Shown: piece by piece, positions 45,151 to 55,576 of the stretch
Numbering within the stretch: position 1 is the first letter of the stretch
Layout: each line of letters opens with the position of its first letter
From: Begonia masoniana
Lineage: Eukaryota; Streptophyta; Magnoliopsida; Cucurbitales; Begoniaceae
NCBI GenBank assembly: GCA_022432975.1
Contig: CM039515.1
Location: 18,261,488 to 18,325,487, forward strand
Direction: 5' to 3'
DNA length: 64,000 bases
Made by a program: the position numbers and the translations under genes
The notes under the pieces: generated by a model
Databases searched by the model: none
What the model was told of the DNA's origin: nothing
Seen by the model: only the letters and a program-made list of their open reading frames with translations

Positions 45151-46696
45151 ATGGCTATGGAAAGCTTGATTTCTCAAGCAGAAGTGAGAGCTTTCTTTGT
45201 TTTTGGAGATTCTCTGGTTGATAATGGCAATAATAATTTCTTAGCAACCACTGCTCGAGTTGATTCGCCTCCTTATGGCGTTGATTTTCCTTCTCATCGA
45301 CCCACTGGACGTTTCTCTAATGGCCTCAACATTCCTGATTTTATCTGTTAGGGCTCTCTCTCTCTCTCTCACTCCCTCTCTCTGTCTGCTATTTCTTTTT
45401 TATAATCATCGTTTTTTATGCTCAGCTTATTGATAGTTTTTCTATCAGAATCTGAAAGTAAACTTACTAACTTCGTCTCGAAAAATGTGATAAAATGATG
45501 ACATCAGTTTTATTTTTTGATTTGAGTAAAATGTTTGCATTTTAGGTTGAGACATTGGCTTGAATTTGTTGTTACTGTACTCAAGCTCCGAGCTCACCGG
45601 AAGGCAACTTCTCGATGGAGCAAGTTTTGCTTCTGTCGAAATCGGTATCCTAAACGACACTAGAGTTCAGTTTGTAAGTCCGAATTCATTCCTCTAACTA
45701 CCAAAATTGAAACCTAAAATTTAAAAGATGCTCAAGTTTTGCTCATTTTTCAGATTAACATTATCAGAATGAATAGGAAATTTGAGTTGTTTGAAGATTA
45801 CCAGAGACATTTGAGTGGTTTGGTCGGAGCTCAAAAGGCCAAGCAACTCGTCAATAGGGCTCTCGTCCTCATCACGGTCGGCGATAACGATTTCGTTAAC
45901 AACTATTACTTGGTACCTTTCTCAGCTAGGTCCCACCAATACTCTCTCCCCGATTACGTCAAATTTCTCATCTTGGAATATCGAAAACTCTTACTCGTAA
46001 GTTACCCCCGAGCTCAATATATATACATGCATGTACAAGGACATTTAATGTGCTTGTTTAGACTTAGAGGTGTAAGCATTCAATTCTATTTTAAATAAAT
46101 TATTGAAAATGCAAATGAGAATCAAAATTTATACGAGTTTGGAGCACGAAGAGTTCTTGTGACGGGGACCAGGCCGCTTAGATGCGTCCCCACCGAACTA
46201 GCTATGCAAAGCCTTAATGGGCAGTGCTCCCTTGAGCTACAATGAGATGCATTCTTATACAACCCTCAACTTCTTCAAATGGTGAAAGGAATCAACAAAT
46301 AAATCGGCTCGGACATCTTCATCGCGGCCAACACAAAGCAAATGCATGACGATTTCATCTCCGATCCTTAAGCATTTGGTACATAATATGTGGAATTCAT
46401 TTTTTGCTTCCTTTAATATTTTCGGGATTGTAATTTTTCAAATCATTTTAAACAACTGAGTAGGATTCACCACATTGAAAATAGCGTGTTGTGACCAGGG
46501 GCAGTACAACGGGCTCGGATTATGCACACCTGCCTCAAATTTATGTTCGAACTGAGATGTTTACGCGTTTTGGGACCCATTCGTTTTGTCTGAGAGGGAG
46601 AATTGTATATTAGTGAAGCAGACTTTGTCCGGCTCAACAAACTACATGTATCCAATGAATCTCACCACCATTCTTGCTTTGGATTCAAAGATCTAA
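45151..46696 (+). pseudogene. GDSL esterase/lipase pseudogene
   Basis: Exon 1 (ATG 45151) has the Ser block [16 protein letters not shown] and [11 protein letters not shown]. Exon 2 ends at 45674 with GILNDTRVQF before GTAAGT. Exon 3 (45754-45996) has the block III region [20 protein letters not shown]. Exon 4 begins near 46120 ([10 protein letters not shown]), with [14 protein letters not shown] and DPFVLSE farther on, ending NLTTILALDSKI at 46696. Plant GDSL enzymes hydrolyse lipid esters outside the cell. Here the catalytic His of the usual DPFHPSE box is Val, FASAG is FASVE and GGND is GDND. In-frame stops occur (ELQ*, NK*IG, DP*AFG, SN*DVY). The hydrophobic signal-peptide core is also lost. 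It is non-functional. Confidence 0.9.
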
Positions 46697-48040
46697 TTAT
46701 ATAGCCTTTGCTTTGTATGAGAGATGAATTTGCTTTGGAATTTGAATTTGACGCAAATAACTTAAAATGGTAGGCCAGAGTTATGAAAGTCTTTGCATAC
46801 TTTTCTCTACCTACCCCACATTTGTTCCAAGGACAAAGTTTTCTATTTATTTATTTTATCTTTAAGAATAATTAAAATGAATACGAGGTAAATTTGAGTT
46901 TTATGTTTTATTCTTAATTTATTCTAGTCGAAAAGTAGTAGCCAACACTTTGTGCAAAATCTAAATGATTTTTTTATGGGTTCTACTCACATGATTTTGG
47001 GTTAAGCGGAAATGAAAATATTACTTATGAATTACAAATATATGTAGTATTCGAGTAAAGTATAATTGTACAACGTATGTGGTCGACTTAGCCTTCACAA
47101 TTACTCGATCGCTGATTGTTTTTACTTTCAAAGGCGTAATGTCACAATTGTAATTTTCTTACAAATGGTTTCTAATTTGAAGAGTTGTCAAAAAAAGTGA
47201 CAAACAATATTCTAAAAATTTGTTGTAGCATTGTCAACATATCTTTTGTATTTTTAATTAAATATTTATGATTATTCTAATGAAAGAGCAGCATATTATC
47301 TCTACCTCACGCATTCTAGAACCTCGTTGGCTTTGAATTAGCCATTTGAAAATTTGTTATCAAGAATGAATTGGATGACACAACCTTTTCATCCAAGACC
47401 AAGCTACACAATGATGCAGGGGAAGAATTGTTTCGATAGAAACATAAAGGTATAACAATAACAGATAAATAATTATCAAACTATAGATAATTTGTATTAA
47501 TTGTCAAGTCTTAAAGTCTGTTTTTTAAAATCAATCACAACCCTTAAAATAAAGTTCAGTGATGTGATCTAAAATATCTAATAAGATAAACTAAATATAT
47601 AGAAAAGCTTTTAGAAATATTAAATCATATACTTGATCATGGGTTTGGTCTATGTAGGGCATAAAAAATACTTACATATTAAGTACTCAAAAATTTGAGT
47701 TACCTGGTATCAAATTCTGGTGCACTCGAGATTTGATATTGTTTTGGAGTGATATCAAATCCAAATTCTTAAAAATATTTTATAGAACAAGTATTAATCT
47801 AATTCTAATCGTTCTTATTTTTAATTAAAAAAAAAGTTGTGGTTACTCGGTTTACTTTCATTTATTGTATCACATTACGTATGACTATGCCATTTAGTTT
47901 ACATTATAAAAATAAATATATAAAAATATATATAACAATTAAATTAATTTGTTATAGAGGAGGGAGGGAGAGAGAGAGAGAGAGAGAGGGAGGATTGAAA
48001 ACCGTGCAAATCGATTGGGAAAGAAGATAATTATACACCA
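46697..48040. other. Intergenic AT-rich DNA, no gene seen
   Basis: No coding or element recognised. A GA microsatellite lies at about 47960-47990. It separates the GDSL pseudogene from the 3' side of the germin-like gene. Confidence 0.7.
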
Positions 48041-48043
48041 ATT

Positions 48044-48049
48044 TTTATT
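48044..48049 (-). terminator. Polyadenylation signal of germin-like gene
   Basis: AATAAA on the minus strand, about 105 bases past the stop codon. Confidence 0.55.
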
Positions 48050-48151
48050 CTATATGTGAATCATAATGATTCATTCATGTGGTGGAATTAAAATACAAAA
48101 ACACATGCATCAACCAAACCACGTAATGCAACTGCAGAAGATAATGAAACC

Positions 48152-48920
48152 CTAATTGTTATCGTACCAGAACTGCTTCTGGAGATAAGCTATGGTGTTC
48201 TTGTCAACCTGGAAAGCCTTCGTAAGAACATCAGGAGAAATCGGAGGAGTCGACCCAAACACAGCATTTGCAATCGTAATAACTCCTGGGTTTTGGCTAC
48301 TCAGCCCAGCAAAAGCCAAAGCATTTGTGTATCCAACGTTGAGTTGAAAATGGATGAGTCCCACCGGAAAAACAAAGACGTCTCCTTTGTTTAAAACTTT
48401 GGTGAAGAGACGGTTTTGATTGTTTTGGAGGTTGGACGTGACGAATCCGACGAGAAGTTTGCCTTCAGCGACGAAGAGGATCTCGGAGGCGCGAGGGTGG
48501 GTGTGCGGTGGGTTTTGACCACCCGGAGCGTAGTCGATTCGAGCGAGGGATATGCCGAGCGTGTTGAGTCCCGGCAGATTGTTGATGTTCACGGCGGTGA
48601 CTTTTGAGCCGACCGGGTTAGATGTGTTTCCGGGCTTGTCCAGGCCGGAGAAGAAGAAGTCATCAGCAATGACATAGTTTGGGTTCTTACAAAATTTTCC
48701 ATTGACAAACACTGCAAATAAAACAAACAGAAGTTAAGCAAATGAACCATCGTCTGGTTTTGAGTTATCATGAGAGAAAGAGTGTAAAACCTTTTGGGTC
48801 TGTCTCGTTAATGGCGACGCAGAAGTCCTGAAGAGAACCAGGGTCGTTAGCTGAAGTAGTAATGGAGAAAGATAAAGCCAGTAGCGCAAAAACTGGAAGA
48901 AGCAGAATCATCTTCTCCAT
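48152..48920 (-). CDS. Germin-like protein, two exons, intact
   Basis: Exon 1 is 48920-48791 and exon 2 48711-48152, joined over an 79-bp intron (GTTTTACAC ... TTTGCAG); 229 residues, the normal length. The N-terminus [20 protein letters not shown] is a signal peptide. Two conserved Cys follow (QDFCVA, GKFCKNP). Cupin box 1 has [20 protein letters not shown], giving two His and one Glu metal ligands; box 2 has [12 protein letters not shown], giving the third His. Germin-like proteins form extracellular hexamers that bind manganese; some have superoxide dismutase or other activities, and most have no proven one. No stops or frameshifts. It is the only clearly intact host gene here, flanked by TEs on both sides. 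Confidence 0.95.
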
Positions 48921-48992
48921 TGTTGAACGAAGCTCTCTCTACGAATACTCGTTTGTGTTACAACGGTGAGATATCTTGCTATCCACATTTGC

Positions 48993-49002
48993 CTATTTAT
49001 AG
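48993..49002 (-). promoter_or_regulatory. TATA box of germin-like gene
   Basis: CTATAAATAG on the minus strand, about 73 bases upstream of the ATG at 48920, a suitable distance for a short leader. Confidence 0.75.
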
Positions 49003-49234
49003 CTATCAACAGTGTTGAACCAGTCTCTCTTTCTCTCTCTACGACTGGCTTCTGTCTTTAACCAAGGGGGAAGAACTGGTAAGTCTTGGCAGATCTTTTT
49101 TTTTATTGTTTTGGTAGTAAGATTGTATGAAAGTTTCCATACCTGAAAGCGTCGCTCCAATTACATTTCGGGTGGTTTGATTTATGGATAGAAAATCGAG
49201 TATCTGACTTTTTCAGCTCGCAGAAATTAGCCTT
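49003..49234. other. Upstream region of germin-like gene
   Basis: No coding. It has a CT-rich stretch near 49020-49040. It ends where MULE-C begins, so the gene has little promoter DNA before the element. Confidence 0.6.
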
Positions 49235-49339
49235 TTATAATGGGTAAAATCCAAAATACCCCTATCAGTATTTATTAAAAAAACTCTCAAACAAAAAGTC
49301 ATCGCAGTAAAATCCTCAAACAATCGAAAACTCTTAAAA

Positions 49340-50110
49340 AAAATCCCGGCAGATCGCCGCATGCCCCCTGAATTGTACTTCAGGGGGCCGAATCCAAATC
49401 GTGGCCCCCCGCATGGCTGTATACAAAGACACGCGGGGGGCCGTGTAAAACTTACGGCCCCCCGCGTTACGCGGGGGAAGATGCGAGGGTCTGTGGCCCT
49501 CAAGCACATGTGCTGCACGCGGACACATGCAGGGGGCGCACCACATATTCAACCAGGCACATTATACTGGGTTCGACGCGAGGGGATTGGATCACCCTAG
49601 CACGTGAATCAACTTCGGGGGGCCGTAAATCCGACTCGGCCCCCCGCGTTTCATAGAAAATTTAATGCGGGGAGCCATAATTTCAAACTCGACGCCCCAA
49701 GTCTTTGCGGGGGGCCACAAATCAATTGTTAATTTGTCGATAGGAATGTGGGGGGCCACGAATCGAATTCTCAACCCCCCAAAATCTCATCCGCATATCA
49801 ATAATTGATCTGTGGATGGGAACACGAGGGGCCGCATCAGATTCGCGGCCCCCCAAACTCCCATCCACAGATCAATAATTGATCTGTGGATGGGATCAGA
49901 TTCGCGGCCCCCCAAACTCCCATCCACAGATCAATAATTGATCTGTGGATGGGAACGCAGGGGGCCGCATCAGATTCGCAATCCCCCGAAATCTCATCCA
50001 CAGATCAATGGATGGGAACGCGGGGGCCACATCAGATTCGCGGCCCCACAAACTCCTATCAATAGATCAATAATTGATCTGTGGATGGGAACGTGGAAGG
50101 TCGAATCATG
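49340..50110. repeat. MULE-C subterminal G-run zone and palindromic minisatellite
   Basis: First part: many GGGGGGCCG and CGGCCCCCC words in both orientations. From 49790 a ~60-70-bp unit repeats about five times. It contains GCATCAGATTCGCGGCCCC and the palindrome CCCATCCACAGATCAAT + A + its complement (17-bp arms, one-base loop; for example 49860-49894 and 49920-49954). Confidence 0.88.
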
Positions 50111-50249
50111 TTTGTGGGTTGCGGTTCTCAATCAGTGGGCCGAACTCCTTTATTATTTAAGGAGCTCTGCTCTCCACTCTCCGAAATCTCTGAAATTTCT
50201 CACAAATTTTTTCTTTGCACAGTCGAATTTTTTCTGTTTTAACAAGAAC

Positions 50250-52318
50250 GATGGATTTTGATCCAAATAGATGGTTTGAATTAGACGATGAAGTAGATAG
50301 TGATGCCGATATGAATTGGTATTCGGATTAGACTTCTGCATATGGTGATGATGGCTCAGATGAAAATGAACAAATACCTGTGTGTTCTACATCCAGAACT
50401 CTAGACGATCAGTTCGAACATTGGTTGTCTCGGTCGATGATGAGGTTGAAAGCGTACATGTAAGGGAAGAAATTCGAATGGAGTTTTTTATGACTAGAGA
50501 ATATGCATATTTAAGGGATCTTAAAAACGAAATAAAAGATTATTCTATAAAACATGGATTAGGTATTGTATTCACTAAAAGTGAATAGAGTCGATTAACG
50601 GCTAAGTGTTCAGAAGGGTGTGAGTGGCATTTACATGCTTTGCTGAAGCAAGATGAGCTTACCTATCAAATAAAGACTTTGGTCAATACTCACAATTGTG
50701 CGAGCATAATTGAGAATAAACACGTTAGTGCAAAATGGATGGATCATCGTTATCCGGCCTAGATTCAAAAGTCACCTAGGTGGGACATATCTTCCATTGT
50801 GGGGACAGTGAGGATGGATCACCGATCTCACATTACACCTAGTCTTGCCAGAAGAGCAAAAAACTTAGCTCTCACACTTAACGAAGGCAAGGGCAACGAA
50901 CAGTACAAGTTAATTTGGTCATACAAAGCAGAAATACATAGAACAAATTTGAAGAGCACTTTTGAAGTGCATACTTACGATACGGGGAGCACATTAGTGT
51001 GCCAAAGAGTGTATATGTGTTTGGCCGCTTTCAAGGCGGGTTCGCTGCAGTTTGGTCGCTCTATTATCTGTTTGGATGACTGTCACCTTAAGGGCTCATG
51101 TCCCGGACAATTACTCACAGCCGTTATTATTGATACGAATGATGGAATATATCTCGTTGCTGTTGCCAACGTCGAAAAAGAGACCGAGGAAACATGGACG
51201 TGATTTTTGAAACTTTTGAAGGTAGACCTGTACACTAAATTGGGAGTCGGATGAACTATTGTTTCGGATCGACAAAAAGTATATTGTCTAATTAAATTAT
51301 TTGTGGTGTAATTAAAGTGTGTAATTAACTTTGTTTTAATATCAGGGGTTAAGGATTGTTATGGATGAAGAATTTAAAGAAGCTGAACACTGCTTCTGCC
51401 TCCAGCACATGTACGCAAACTTTAAAGGATCGTTTTGAGGGAGAGCATACGGAGAGGCGATGTGGAAGGCAGCCAGAGCACCCACAAGACGTCATTTCGA
51501 ATTAGAAATGAAGAAATTACATGAGCTTAGCCCGGCTGCCCACGAATGGCTTCGAGGAGAAAAGCCTAGATATTTGGCTAGTCATGTCTTCTCTTCAATT
51601 CCCAAGTGTAAAATTGACTTAAATAATTTGTGCAAGTCATTCAATGCACTTATATTGCCTGTCAGAGACAAATTGATCCTCACCATATGATCCGAACGTA
51701 CATGATGACTCGTATCGTTAAAAAATTTGAGAGGATGGCTTAATTAACGACCCTCATGTGTCCCCAAATATATAAAAAGCCTGACAAGCTAGTAGATGCA
51801 GCTAGAAATTGGAGCCTTACGCTTGGGGGAGGTTCACGATTTCAAGTGAGCAACGACAATGAACAATTCATTGTCGACATGAATACATGGGTGTACGAAT
51901 GCACCAGGTGGACACTTACTGGAATCTCGTGTGTACATGCCATTTCATGTATCTATTTCTTGAGAGTGGAACCAGAAATTTACGTGCATCCATACTATCA
52001 CCGGGTGACTTTCTTGTAGATGTACTCCAATTTTATTTAACTCGTGAACGACCAATTAATGTGGCCGGATGCGCTAGGTATGGGGAAACTCTTCCCTAAA
52101 AAAAATATCACCAACCTGGTAGACCCAAGAAGACAAGAGTGCGAGATGTTGATGAGCCATCAAATTTGGCAGCTAGTAGGCAGGACTCAAAGATGTTGTG
52201 TGGTATATGTTGGCAGTACGGGCATAATAGTCGCACTTGTCCTAACTGAAGATCCACTTCAGGTGCTGCTGCTTCTCAAGGCACGTTTATGAGTTACAAC
52301 ACAAATGAGGAGACATAG
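50250..52318 (+). pseudogene. MULE-C transposase, MuDR type
   Basis: ATG 50250 starts MDFDPNRWFELDDEVDSD. The zinc DNA-binding part has CSEGCEWHLHALLKQDELTY and VNTHNC. The core has first Asp in SIICLDDCHLKGSCPG and second Asp in VSDRQK. A 67-bp intron (51279-51345, GT-AG) follows, then GLRIVMDEEFKEAEHCFCL, MWKAARAPTRRHFELEMKKL and LASHVFSSIPKCKIDLNNLC. The SWIM finger is ECTRWTLTGISCVHA (usual first Cys is Tyr); the C-terminal CCHC knuckle is CGICWQYGHNSRTC (52193-52240). Stops and frameshifts (50329, 50586, 50760, 51201 and others) inactivate it. It would cut the element out and insert it elsewhere. Confidence 0.9.
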
Positions 52319-52339
52319 GTACAGTTCTAAACATTTTGC

Positions 52340-53455
52340 TCATAAACACGTTGTCATTTTTTTTAATATAGTTTTCATTATGTGCAAGAATCTACGACGC
52401 GCGGCCGAGGCATGAGCAGAAGAAATTGACTGTTGTAATTTGTGTTGAATTTCAGCTATGTTCATGTAATTTAAAGGTTTTTTCAAATTATAATTGTTTA
52501 AATTATAATCATGTGACTCACTGAAATAGTCATATGCTTCAACCACCTTCTTTTGGGCCACGGTCAGCTCCTCGACCCTGCCTATGAGAAACTCAATCCT
52601 TTGCTCCATCTGCCGAAGCATCTGCTGCCACTCCTGATGCATCTGTCGCTCCTCCTCATGCATTTACTTTCGCTCCTGTTACATATGTCACTCCTCCTCA
52701 TGCATATGCTACCATTCTTTATGCATCTGTTGCATCATTTCCCAGCTATTGCCAAGTTTAGGGGCAATTGGCGGCGCCATCGAGGTGGCGGGGGCGTCCT
52801 CCTCCATTGGAGCATCCTGAGTTGTGGCGTCCCCATGCTCTCCCTTTACCCTCCAACACCCGCCGACATCGGCTAGGCCCATTCGAGATAAATGAAGTTC
52901 GTCAAATACATCGAAGCCCTGGGGAGCTCTTAACTGCTCTCCCACAGGCAGCTCAATCTGTGATCGTTGCACGATCCTCCAAATCAATATACTATACAGT
53001 AAATTTTTGTTGCGTGTTCGCGCGATCTCATGCATGTACCCTAAAATCATGAACCCGGAGTCGAAGACCGTGCCGTTATACAACTTCTCCATCACATAGA
53101 GATTTATCAGTTCATCATATCTCTATGGCCATCCCTCGGCAGCAGGGTGTGATTGATAAGGTTGTGAACAACTTGAGCTTTGGCATTCAACTCATTTGAT
53201 TTCAGTTTGGTGAATTTTGCAATGTCTGAATTGCGGTGAATCTGTCTAAGACTGCAATCCCTCTCGTGTTCTAGCAAAATCACACTCTCGAGAAGCGTGA
53301 TAGTATTGTACAACCTTTTCTTCAGTAAATCCTAGCAACTCGTTCACCTGGTTTCCCCAAAAGCTAATATCTTTACCACATACATATGAATTCATACACC
53401 CCTCTCTCCCAATGTTAGTCAAGTTCGCATAAAGGAAAAATAAGAGGCGTTGCAT
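52340..53455 (-). pseudogene. MULE-C second ORF, PF20167-like with coiled tail
   Basis: Read from 53455: MQRLLFFLYANLTNIGREGC, YVCGKDISFWGNQVNELLGF, EKVVQYYHASRECDFAR, RQIHRNSDIAKFTKLKSNEL and VVHNLINHTLLPRDGHRDMM. Then VMEKLYNGTVFDSGFMILGY and MHEIARTRNKNLLYSILIWR, and an acidic linker (DAPMEEDAPATS). The tail repeats MHxE units (MHEEERQMHQEWQQML) and ends in a predicted coiled coil (RQMEQRIEFLIGRVEELTVA). The true N-terminus (MTPKLTIKRK in MULE-B) is lost at the 53456 junction. A few stops interrupt it. Role unknown. Confidence 0.68.
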
Positions 53456-53699
53456 CAGTATTGGATGGAGTAAGATGACAACGATGTCCCACCGTAGTTT
53501 AGTTTATGTTTTGTATTCCATTTTATGTATTTTACTTTATGTTTGTACTTTAATTTATGCTATGAGTACTATGATTGTACTTTATCTTACGCTTGTCATT
53601 TAGTTTATGCTATGTGGTATATGATTGTACTTGAGTGGTATTTAACTATCGAAAATTGGCGGTTGGTTATAAAATTGTTATTTGAATATGCAGGAATTG

Positions 53700-55171
53700 T
53701 TTGAAGCTACCTATGAGGGAGTCATAAAACAAAGAAAACTCTGCCCCTTTTTACAACTTTATCTCACTAAATTACACATTATAATAAATACAAATATTAC
53801 ATAATATAAATACATAAATTACAGTCCGAATAGTTATACATTTCTGCCTCTGCTGCATTTATAAGATTCTTGCACATAATGAAAACTATAGCAGACAATA
53901 ATGAAAGTGTGTTTATGAGCGAAATATGTTAAAATGTACCTGCGTTCCGTCAAATGTTGCATCCACACGTATTCATGTCGACAACTTATTGTTCGTTGCC
54001 ATTGTTGACCTCAAATTGTGTAGCTCCCACAAACATAGCACTCCAATTTCGAGCTGCACGTTCTAGCTTTACAAGTTTTTTTCTTATCTGGGGACACAAG
54101 ACGTCTATTGACAATGCAACTTCTCATATTTTTTGACAATTCTAGTCATCAAGCACTTTCGGATAATCTCAAACATGGTCAGAATCGGTTTGTCCCTTAC
54201 AAGTAATAGAATTGCATTGAATGACTCACATAAATTGTTTAATCCCAATTTACAGTTGAAAATCGAAGAAAATGCATGACTAGCCCAATATCGGTATGTG
54301 CCTCGAAGATATGCGTGGGCATCCGAGTTAATCTGATTCAAGTTCCTCATTTCTCTCTCGAAATGAAAAGTTGTTGTTCCCTTGGCCGCAATAACTACCA
54401 CAACACCTGAATATTTGAAAGAACAATTGGAAATGCATTATACCTTTTGTCGATTTGAAACAAATGTCCATCCATATCCCGATTAACTCTGTAAGTCTTC
54501 TTTCAATAGTTTCAAAAGTCACATTGGCGACAACAACGAGATATATTTCATTATTTCCATCAATACTAATGGCTTGTCAGTAATTGGTCGGGACATGAGC
54601 CTTTTAGATGATAATTATCTAAACAGATAATAGGTCTATCACACTGCAGCGAATATACCTTACAATCAGCTATACACATATACATTCTTTTGAATACACA
54701 TGACTCACTATCGGCAGTGCCCGCCAAGTAAGTCTATAAGCCCAGTGTGCTACCCGGATTTGATCTACATATTTCTTCTGTCTACGATCATAATAGCTTG
54801 TATTGTTCGTCGTTCTTCCCTTCATTAAGCTTTCGCGCTTCGCTTCTTGCTCTTCTGGCAATACATGGTTTAATGTTGGCATTCAAATTATTCCTCACTG
54901 TCTCGATCATAAAAGAAATTTTTCACGTAGGTTGACTTTTGAACCTATCGAAATAATGATTTGTAACCCATTTTGCAGTAGCGTGTTGATTTTCAATTTT
55001 CTTTGAACAGTTGTTAGAATCGTTGAAACTCTTTATTTGAAACATAATCTCATTTTGCATCTTTGAACCATGCAATTGTCAATGACATCCGTCTTCACAC
55101 ACGGCTGTCAGTTGTCGAGATTCACTTTTAATGAATTCAATCTCATAACCATTATTCAAAGCATATTCTAC
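53700..55171 (-). pseudogene. MULE-D transposase remnant
   Basis: Second copy of the MULE-A transposase (22590-24115). It keeps SYYDRRQKKYVDQIRVAHWA, DAHAYLRGTYRYWASHAFSS and NNLCESFNAILLLVRDKPIL, with the same internal deletion before the RA.T.FHF-type box (KGTTTFHFEREMRN) and the same N-terminal break. The shared breaks show the damage predates the duplication. Stops throughout. Confidence 0.82.
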
Positions 55172-55576
55172 GTTGTGATAAAAATTTTGTCCTTGTTGGA
55201 GCTCGGATGCTCACCGGCATTCCTCTCTCTCTCTCTCTCTCTCTTGGTGTGCAGCGCTTGGGTGGGGAAATGAAAATGAAGATGGAGAAGACCCTCTTCT
55301 CTCTCTCATTTTCATTTAATGAAATTAATAAATTTTATTTTAAAATTTATTATATCATTTAATTTATTAAATAACATAATGTATCACCTATTTACATATA
55401 TATACGTTCCACTAATTATACATACATAAATACTCCACTTCATATATCGAGCCAAGAGCCACACAAACCGACTCGTTGCACGATACTTTGTTCAATAAAA
55501 ATTCCACTTACGAAATCTAAACTCCAAAATTTGACCAATTGACCAAAACACATATGTGACCCATAATGACAAAATT
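55172..55576. other. Spacer copy, left part
   Basis: Matches 24116-24509, including the CT microsatellite (about 55222-55244). Continues at 58054 past the solo LTR. No gene. Confidence 0.75.

Larger units (their letters stand above)
49235..53456 (+). mobile_element. MULE-C: best-kept two-ORF MULE, right end lost
   Basis: Left subterminal G/C-run zone 49340-50110, plus-strand transposase 50250-52318 and minus-strand second ORF 52340-53455. The ORFs are tail to tail with about 20 bases between. It differs in sequence from MULE-A/B but has the same arrangement. It is joined at 53456-53460 to the interior of another MULE, so its right terminal repeat is gone. The left border near 49235 is approximate. 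Confidence 0.75.
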
